From JAJECS01 sp965262745 (GTDB lineage: Bacteria; Chloroflexota; UBA11872), in the NCBI GenBank assembly GCA_965262745.1, contig OZ253558.1, positions 2,232,001 to 2,296,000 on the forward strand: a DNA stretch of 64,000 nucleotides. The letters run 5' to 3'. The notes under the pieces were generated by a model, which saw nothing but the letters and a program-made list of their open reading frames with translations, did no database searches and was not told the DNA's origin. Both the position numbers and the translations under genes were made by a program. Shown piece after piece: positions 59,166 through 64,000 of the stretch. Within the stretch, counting starts at the first letter, position 1. The number at the start of each line of letters is the position of its first letter.

Positions 59166-61460
59166 GTGAGAGACCACCCTCTCACGCGGCGCACCCCCGT
59201 CGGTTGCCTCGCCGCGCTCGCGCTCATGCTCGTGTTGGCGTTCACGGCGGCCGGGTGCGACGGCCCGGCCGAGACACCACAGACGGCGGACCCAGCGCCG
59301 TTGACAGGCCCGACGCCCTCGCCAACTCCCACTCCGACCGAAGCCGCGTCGCCGACCGCCACACCCACACCGACGCAGATGGCCACGCCCACACCCGCTC
59401 CCACGCCGCCGCCTGACCGGGCCGCGCTGGTGGCGTTTTTCCACGCCACCGAGGGCCCGACCTGGGAGTTCAGCACCAACTGGCTCAGCGACGCGCCGCT
59501 CAGCCAGTGGTACGGCGTCATCACCGACCACAACGGCCGGGTCATCGAGCTGTCGCTCCGTGGCAACGGGTTGCGTGGGGAACTCCCGCCTGAGGTGGGC
59601 AGCCTCGCCAATCTGCGCGTGCTCCAGCTCGAAGCAAACCAGCTAAGCGGCAAGATCCCCGCCGAGCTAGGCAACCTTCGCAACCTGGCATCGCTGTGGC
59701 TCGGGATCAACGACCTCAGCGGGTCGATCCCACCTGAACTGGGCAAACTCTCCATGCTGGAAGTGCTGTGGCTCGGCACTAACCAGGTGCGGGGCGAGAT
59801 TCCGCCCGAGTTGGGCAACCTTGCCAATCTGCGTGTGCTCCAGCTTCAAGCAAACCAGCTAAGTGGCGAGATCCCGGCCGCGCTAGGCAACCTTCGCAAC
59901 CTGGCATCGCTAGGGCTCAACCAAAACCAGTTGCAGGGCGAAATCCCTCCCGAGTTGGGCAACCTTGCCAAACTCAACTCGCTGGCCCTGTCGAGCAATC
60001 GGCTGATTGGAACGATCCCGCCCGACCTAGGCCGTCTCAGCCAGCTGCAGAATTTGAGTCTTGCGAGCAACCAGTTGAGTGGAGCGATCCCGCCCGAGCT
60101 GGGCAATCTCTCCCAGCTGCAATGGTTGAGTCTTGCGAGCAACCAGTTGAGTGGAGCGATCCCGCCCGAACTGGGCAATCTTTCCCGGCTGCGAGCGTTA
60201 GGCCTCGGCAGCAACCAGTTGCAGGGAGAGATTCCCGCCGCGCTCGGCAACCTCACCGTGCTGCGAGAGCTATGGCTCGACCGCAACCAGTTGCAGGGCG
60301 AAATCCCGCCCGAGTTGGGGCGCCTCGCCAACCTGGAGCTGTTACATCTCAGTGACAACCAGTTGAGCGGCGCGATCCCGCCCGTGCTGGCCCGCCTCGC
60401 CCGCCTCTCCTGGCTGGACCTAGCCGGCAACCAGCTCAGCGGCGCGATCCCGCCCGAGTTGGGCCGCCTCGCCACGCTGCGCTCGTTGTACCTCGGCAAC
60501 AACCAGCTCGGCGGCGCGATCCCGCCCGTGCTGGCCCGCCTCGCCCGCCTCTCCTGGCTGGACCTAGCCGGCAACCAGCTCAGCGGCGCGATCCCGCCCG
60601 AGTTGGGCCGCCTCGCCACGCTGCGCTCGTTAAACCTCAGCGGCAATCAGCTCAGCGGCGCGATCCCAGCCGTGCTGGCCAACCTCGCCAACCTGGACTG
60701 GCTAGGCCTGGCGGGCAATCAGCTCGGTGGGACGATCCCGCCCGAGTTGAGCCGCCTCACCAACCTGGAGGTGTTGCATCTCAGTGACAACCAGCTCAGC
60801 GGCGCGATCCCGCCCGAGATAGGCCGCCTCGCCAAGCTGGAATGGCTGGGCCTGGCAGACAACCAACTCAGTGGCATGATCCCTTCCGCTCTGGCCGAGC
60901 TCGCCGACCTGGTCGAGCTGCAGCTTCATGGGAACCAGCTGAGTGGGGCGATCCCGCCCGCGCTGGGGAGCCTCGTCAATCTCGAACGGCTGTCACTGCG
61001 GGACAACCAGTTGCAAGATCCGATCCCCTCGGAGCTGGGCCGCCTCATGAACCTGATCCACCTGGGGCTTCAATTCAACGAGTTGAGCGGCGCGATCCCG
61101 CCCGAACTGGGCAACCTTGTCAATGTCGAATGGCTGGGGCTCCATGGGAACCAGCTCAGCGGGTCCATCCCGTCCACGCTCGGCCGCCTTTCCAACCTGG
61201 GGCTGATGAATCTCAGTAACAACCAGCTGACCGGCACGATCCCGCCCGCGCTGGGCAATCTCGCCAATCTGGAGGTGTTGCAGCTCAGGGACAACCAGCT
61301 GAGCGGAGAGATCCCAGCCGAATTGGGAGGCCTTGCCAACCTGGACGACCTGAAACTCGGAGGCAGCAACCAACTCACGGGCTGCATCCCCGCGGAGTTG
61401 CTGGATGTACAGACTAATGACTTCGACGAGCTCGGGCTGCCGTACTGCGGAGCCAGCTAA
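59166..61460 (+). CDS. Lipoprotein with about 26 plant-type leucine-rich repeats
   Basis: From GTG 59166 (behind GGAGG) the protein is 764 residues. A lipoprotein signal ends at C31 (FTAAGC). A Pro/Thr linker (about 40-85) follows. A cap module (ALVAFFHATEGPTWEFSTNW, LSQWYGV) leads to about 26 units of 24 residues of the form LxxLxLxxNQLSGxIPPELGxL. This is the plant receptor-kinase type of LRR. The end is capped by a CIPAELL and YCGAS pair of cysteines. The protein should be outside the cell, held by lipid, and bind other proteins or glycans. Two-unit blocks are duplicated at the DNA level. Confidence 0.9.
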   Translation: MRDHPLTRRTPVGCLAALALMLVLAFTAAGCDGPAETPQTADPAPLTGPTPSPTPTPTEAASPTATPTPTQMATPTPAPTPPPDRAALVAFFHATEGPTWEFSTNWLSDAPLSQWYGVITDHNGRVIELSLRGNGLRGELPPEVGSLANLRVLQLEANQLSGKIPAELGNLRNLASLWLGINDLSGSIPPELGKLSMLEVLWLGTNQVRGEIPPELGNLANLRVLQLQANQLSGEIPAALGNLRNLASLGLNQNQLQGEIPPELGNLAKLNSLALSSNRLIGTIPPDLGRLSQLQNLSLASNQLSGAIPPELGNLSQLQWLSLASNQLSGAIPPELGNLSRLRALGLGSNQLQGEIPAALGNLTVLRELWLDRNQLQGEIPPELGRLANLELLHLSDNQLSGAIPPVLARLARLSWLDLAGNQLSGAIPPELGRLATLRSLYLGNNQLGGAIPPVLARLARLSWLDLAGNQLSGAIPPELGRLATLRSLNLSGNQLSGAIPAVLANLANLDWLGLAGNQLGGTIPPELSRLTNLEVLHLSDNQLSGAIPPEIGRLAKLEWLGLADNQLSGMIPSALAELADLVELQLHGNQLSGAIPPALGSLVNLERLSLRDNQLQDPIPSELGRLMNLIHLGLQFNELSGAIPPELGNLVNVEWLGLHGNQLSGSIPSTLGRLSNLGLMNLSNNQLTGTIPPALGNLANLEVLQLRDNQLSGEIPAELGGLANLDDLKLGGSNQLTGCIPAELLDVQTNDFDELGLPYCGAS
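60367..60631 (+). repeat. 121-bp perfect duplication of two LRR units
   Basis: 60367-60487 is identical to 60511-60631, offset 144 bp (two 24-residue units). A looser 72-bp duplication lies near 60049-60180. Recent expansion of the repeat array is likely. Confidence 0.9.
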
Positions 61461-61586
61461 AGCCTGCGCCTAGCGGCCCCCCGGGTGTCGCGGTGCTGCC
61501 GGGAACGTACCGTTGCGCGTCGTGCTCCGCGAATTACTCGCCTCCAAGTTAACGCGGTTCGCCCAGTGCCCATCCTGGCGATTTGA

Positions 61587-62462
61587 CTACCCCTGCCGCC
61601 TGGTAAGCACTGCCAGCGAGTAATCCTTGCCCTGGTAGCCTCCTCGGGTCGGCATGGCCACGATCTCGAGCGACCACTGCCCCGGCCGTTCTTCCAAGAA
61701 CTCAGCCACGGCCTTGCGGGTGCCAAAAAGTCGGTACGTCACAACGGCGTATTCGTTGGCAGAGCCGAATCGCGCCACTCGCTCACCCATCCTGGGCCAT
61801 GACGATTCGAGAACCCGCCGTAAGCGCGCAGCCACGGCAGTGACTAGCCTGGACGGGATGCGGGCGATGCTCGCACCGAGGTGATAATCGTCAACAACAA
61901 TAGCCCCATCTTTCGCCACAAGAGCATCCAATAGCGTCAATTCGCGCTTTACGTCACCATAGGCGTGACTGCCGTCAAGGAACGCCAGATCAATGGCGCC
62001 GTGACCCCAATCTTTCAGCACTTCCGTTGATTTCCCAACAATTGGCGTAATCTCAGCATCCGCATCAAACCATTTGTCCCAGATTTCGGAGCGGGTCATT
62101 CGCAGTCCAGCCAGTGGATCATCGGGCTCGTGCTTGGCCGCATGCCAGTTGAGCGATATGTGATGGTCGTCAATATCTATCGTGTAGACATGGCCGCTCA
62201 GACCGGCGTCAGTGATGGCGCGCGCCATCGTCATCGCCGAGAAACCCCTTGCCGTGCCGACGTCCAGGACAACAATTGGACGGCTAGTATTCGAATGACT
62301 GCGAATTAACTTATAGAGAAGAAGCCCATGTTCTCCACCGTCCCCGCCCCTGAGAACCTTGACCGCATGCGTGTACCAGTCGTCGGATAAATCCGCCGTA
62401 TCCATTTCGGACAGCTTAAGTTCGAGCGGCGTTACCCTTGCCCCATTCGGGATAATTGTCAT
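61587..62462 (-). CDS. Class I SAM-dependent methyltransferase (Methyltransf_24-like)
   Basis: The 291-residue protein has the SAM loop VLDVGTARGFSAM, TIDIDDHH at the second strand, and DLAFLDGSHAYGDVKREL plus GAIVVDDYHLG, as in the cephalosporin hydroxylase/O-methyltransferase-like group. The conserved D-G-S-H and DD residues would bind metal. No membrane part. Its substrate is unknown. It is less GC-rich than its neighbours and alone on its strand. Confidence 0.85.
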   Translation of the reverse strand: MTIIPNGARVTPLELKLSEMDTADLSDDWYTHAVKVLRGGDGGEHGLLLYKLIRSHSNTSRPIVVLDVGTARGFSAMTMARAITDAGLSGHVYTIDIDDHHISLNWHAAKHEPDDPLAGLRMTRSEIWDKWFDADAEITPIVGKSTEVLKDWGHGAIDLAFLDGSHAYGDVKRELTLLDALVAKDGAIVVDDYHLGASIARIPSRLVTAVAARLRRVLESSWPRMGERVARFGSANEYAVVTYRLFGTRKAVAEFLEERPGQWSLEIVAMPTRGGYQGKDYSLAVLTRRQG

Positions 62463-63102
62463 TACCGCACCTCGTGCCTAGTGTGCAACAGCGCCGTCCT
62501 GAGAACGTGCTGGTTTGTATGATACATGACGGCAGCGAACACGAATATCCTCGCAGGCATCGTCCCACATACTATGCTGCCGGTCGACGTCCATTAGGCC
62601 TATGAGACTGCGGTTAGAGCGGTCTGTTTCGTCTCGCAGCGCTCGTCGAACCCGCAGACGAGCGCATTGCCGCGGCGCAAGGTTCGGCGGCATCGCGGGG
62701 CCTCCCTTGCCCCGGTCCGCGCACTCGCCAACATCGAGCGGGTGGCGATCTCATCGCCCCGTCCCAGAAACGCGTCGGCCGCGTCGTACGCGCCCCCGCC
62801 GCCACGCCTGAGGCGGTTGGTCCAGCGGCGACGACCTGCGGCGCAATGCAACGCCGGCGCCTCCCCCAAGGATCCCGACGATCGCGGAGCGCCGCCGCGC
62901 CCGCCCACCGACCCCGCCGAGGACGACGCACGGGGCGCCCCGCCCTCCGCCGGCGGCACGTAGCCGCGCGCCATTGCACGCCGACGGACAAACCCGGGGC
63001 GCGGCGAAACATCCCCCGGCGCAACACGCCAAACATCCGGGATATCAGAACCCCGAGACAGCGGACTACGCCGCGAGGCTCTGGCGCAGCGCGGACCTAC
63101 GG
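62463..63102. other. 640-bp gap without a recognisable gene
   Basis: The first 120 bp, next to the methyltransferase start, are AT-richer and could hold its promoter. The rest is extremely GC-rich with open frames on several registers, all of low-complexity Arg/Ala/Pro content and no motif. I see no tRNA, repeat family member or strong hairpin here. It could be decayed coding DNA. Confidence 0.5.
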
Positions 63103-64000
63103 CTAGCGATCCGGCGGCGGCGGCGCTTCCGCTTCAGCCGCGGCGATGTCGTCCTCCGGCCTCCCGCGCAGGGGAATCTCCGGCAACAGCATCGCCACGA
63201 AAAACCCGGCGGCCAGAACCACAACCATCACCCCGATCTGACTGCCCCACAGGTCGGCGATGAACGGGAGCGACCGCTGGACCTGCTGGCCAAAGGCCTC
63301 CGGGTCGGGCCCCAGATCCCCAAAGGCGGCAATGCGCCCGAGCCTGCTGCCGATGGAAGCTCCCAGCCAGCCAACGACGAGCAATCCGGCCGTCGCCGCG
63401 CCCAGGTTGCGGTCAGGCAAGGCGTTCTGGGCCACGACGAGCAGCACCACCGACAGGCCGCCAAAGCCCAGCCCCGTGATCGCCATGTTGCGCGCGCGGT
63501 CAATCTCGGTCGTCGACGCGTCCATGAGGGTCAGCAGCACGGCGCCCGCCGTGGCGATGGCAAACAGCACGATCAACAGCAGCTTGTAGCGGCCCGTGCG
63601 CGACATGATCAGTCCGGCCAGCACGGCGCTCACCACAGCCGCCAGCACGAGTGGCACCGTCACCGGCCCCGTAAAGAATGCCGTGCCTGAGCCTTGGAAG
63701 AACGGCCAGATGAGCGGCCCGAAGCCCAGGCGAGTCGCGCCGAGCAGGAACATCAACACAAGGGCAACCACGTAGATTCGGTTCTTCAGGAACCCCAAGT
63801 CGATTACGGGATCGGCGGCCCGCCGCTCGACGATGACCAGCGCCCCAATCGCGGCGGCGGCTCCGAGCAGCAGCCCGACGTTCTGCGCCGATCCCCAAGG
63901 GAAGAACCCGCCCGACCAACCGATGGCCAGCAGCAGCAGGGTCATGGCCCCGGTGGCGGCGCACACGCCGGCGATGTCGACCGTTGGGCGGGCGTCAGCC
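63103..64000 (-). CDS. MFS drug-exporter-type transporter (14-helix group), N-terminus beyond window
   Basis: The gene runs off the right edge; only the last 300 or so residues are seen. At least eight hydrophobic helices are visible (for example LLLLAIGWSGGFF, VALVLMFLLGATRLGFG, LVLAAVVSAVLAGLIM, LLLIVLFAIATAGAVLL). A SRTGRYKLLL loop is as in EmrB/QacA families, and the end is proline-rich (AEAEAPPPPDR). Proton-coupled export is the family role; substrate is unknown. Confidence 0.8.
   Translation of the reverse strand, partial: ADARPTVDIAGVCAATGAMTLLLLAIGWSGGFFPWGSAQNVGLLLGAAAAIGALVIVERRAADPVIDLGFLKNRIYVVALVLMFLLGATRLGFGPLIWPFFQGSGTAFFTGPVTVPLVLAAVVSAVLAGLIMSRTGRYKLLLIVLFAIATAGAVLLTLMDASTTEIDRARNMAITGLGFGGLSVVLLVVAQNALPDRNLGAATAGLLVVGWLGASIGSRLGRIAAFGDLGPDPEAFGQQVQRSLPFIADLWGSQIGVMVVVLAAGFFVAMLLPEIPLRGRPEDDIAAAEAEAPPPPDR

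Noticed and set aside
62600..63060. Small Arg-rich open frames on both strands
   Set aside because: Overlapping frames of about equal length on several registers, no ribosome sites, no motif; expected by chance at this GC.

Overview
The window is 64 kb of GC-rich chromosomal DNA. The best guess for the source is an uncultured member of the Chloroflexota (SAR202/Dehalococcoidia-like or a related marine or sponge-associated lineage). This is inference. It rests on the very high GC, solute-binding and other lipoproteins with proline/threonine-rich or repeated VEKVVEV-type linkers after the lipobox, the gene string clpC-radA-ispD-ispF-cysS-rlmB-folB, and many small toxin-antitoxin genes. No rRNA or plasmid/phage integrase is visible. 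Two tRNA-Ser genes are present.

Layout. 0-5 kb: a membrane protein cut by the left edge, then a minus-strand phage-type module (portal, small protein, large terminase) behind an AT-rich promoter with repeated operator-like sites, then a family-2 glycosyltransferase. 5-13 kb: a GH127 glycosidase, a DUF2442/DUF4160 pair, a frameshifted hisI, a MazE/VapC pair, a transglutaminase-like enzyme, an adenosine-deaminase-type hydrolase and a zinc-ribbon protein of foreign composition. Three copies of a repeat with hairpin ends lie in the gaps of this stretch. 13-18 kb: aldo-keto reductase, Rel (ppGpp synthetase/hydrolase) and RecJ. 18-31 kb: a CBS-HEPN gene broken by two frameshifts, a tandem pair of paralogs of an unrecognised family, a LiaF-like membrane protein, an M20 peptidase, a Gfo/Idh/MocA oxidoreductase, a lipoprotein, a Fic protein preceded by a 40-bp-spaced AT-rich repeat array, a GPP34 protein, IlvD, L-rhamnose mutarotase and NudC. 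31-32.5 kb: a RelB/RelE-like locus (toxin tail frameshifted) and an intact Phd/VapC pair. 32.6-39 kb: a complete five-gene peptide/nickel-type ABC importer.

39-47.3 kb is a defence island. It holds an AAA ATPase plus a DUF3226 (TOPRIM-like) protein, converging on a type I restriction-modification operon (hsdR, an embedded DUF4258/YgiT toxin-antitoxin pair, and a fused hsdM-hsdS whose second target-recognition half is cut off by one in-frame TGA). The island abuts the two tRNA-Ser genes. 47.6-59 kb is housekeeping: DUF309, an SDR, ribosomal protein S1, ClpC, RadA, IspD, a flavin reductase, IspF, CysRS, a TrmH/RlmB methyltransferase and FolB, mostly with 4-base or shorter overlaps, so probably one long operon from rpsA or clpC onward. 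59-64 kb: a lipoprotein of about 26 plant-type leucine-rich repeats, a SAM methyltransferase, a gene-less 640 bp stretch, and an MFS exporter cut by the right edge.

Two themes stand out. First, lesions (portal, hisI, CBS-HEPN twice, relE, hsdS) fall almost entirely in accessory genes, while some 20 kb of core genes are clean. That argues for real decay or recoding more than random sequencing error, but reads must decide. Second, several small conflict systems sit near each other. The ATPase-DUF3226 pair and the tandem paralog pair at 19.4-21.1 kb are the best candidates for undescribed biology.
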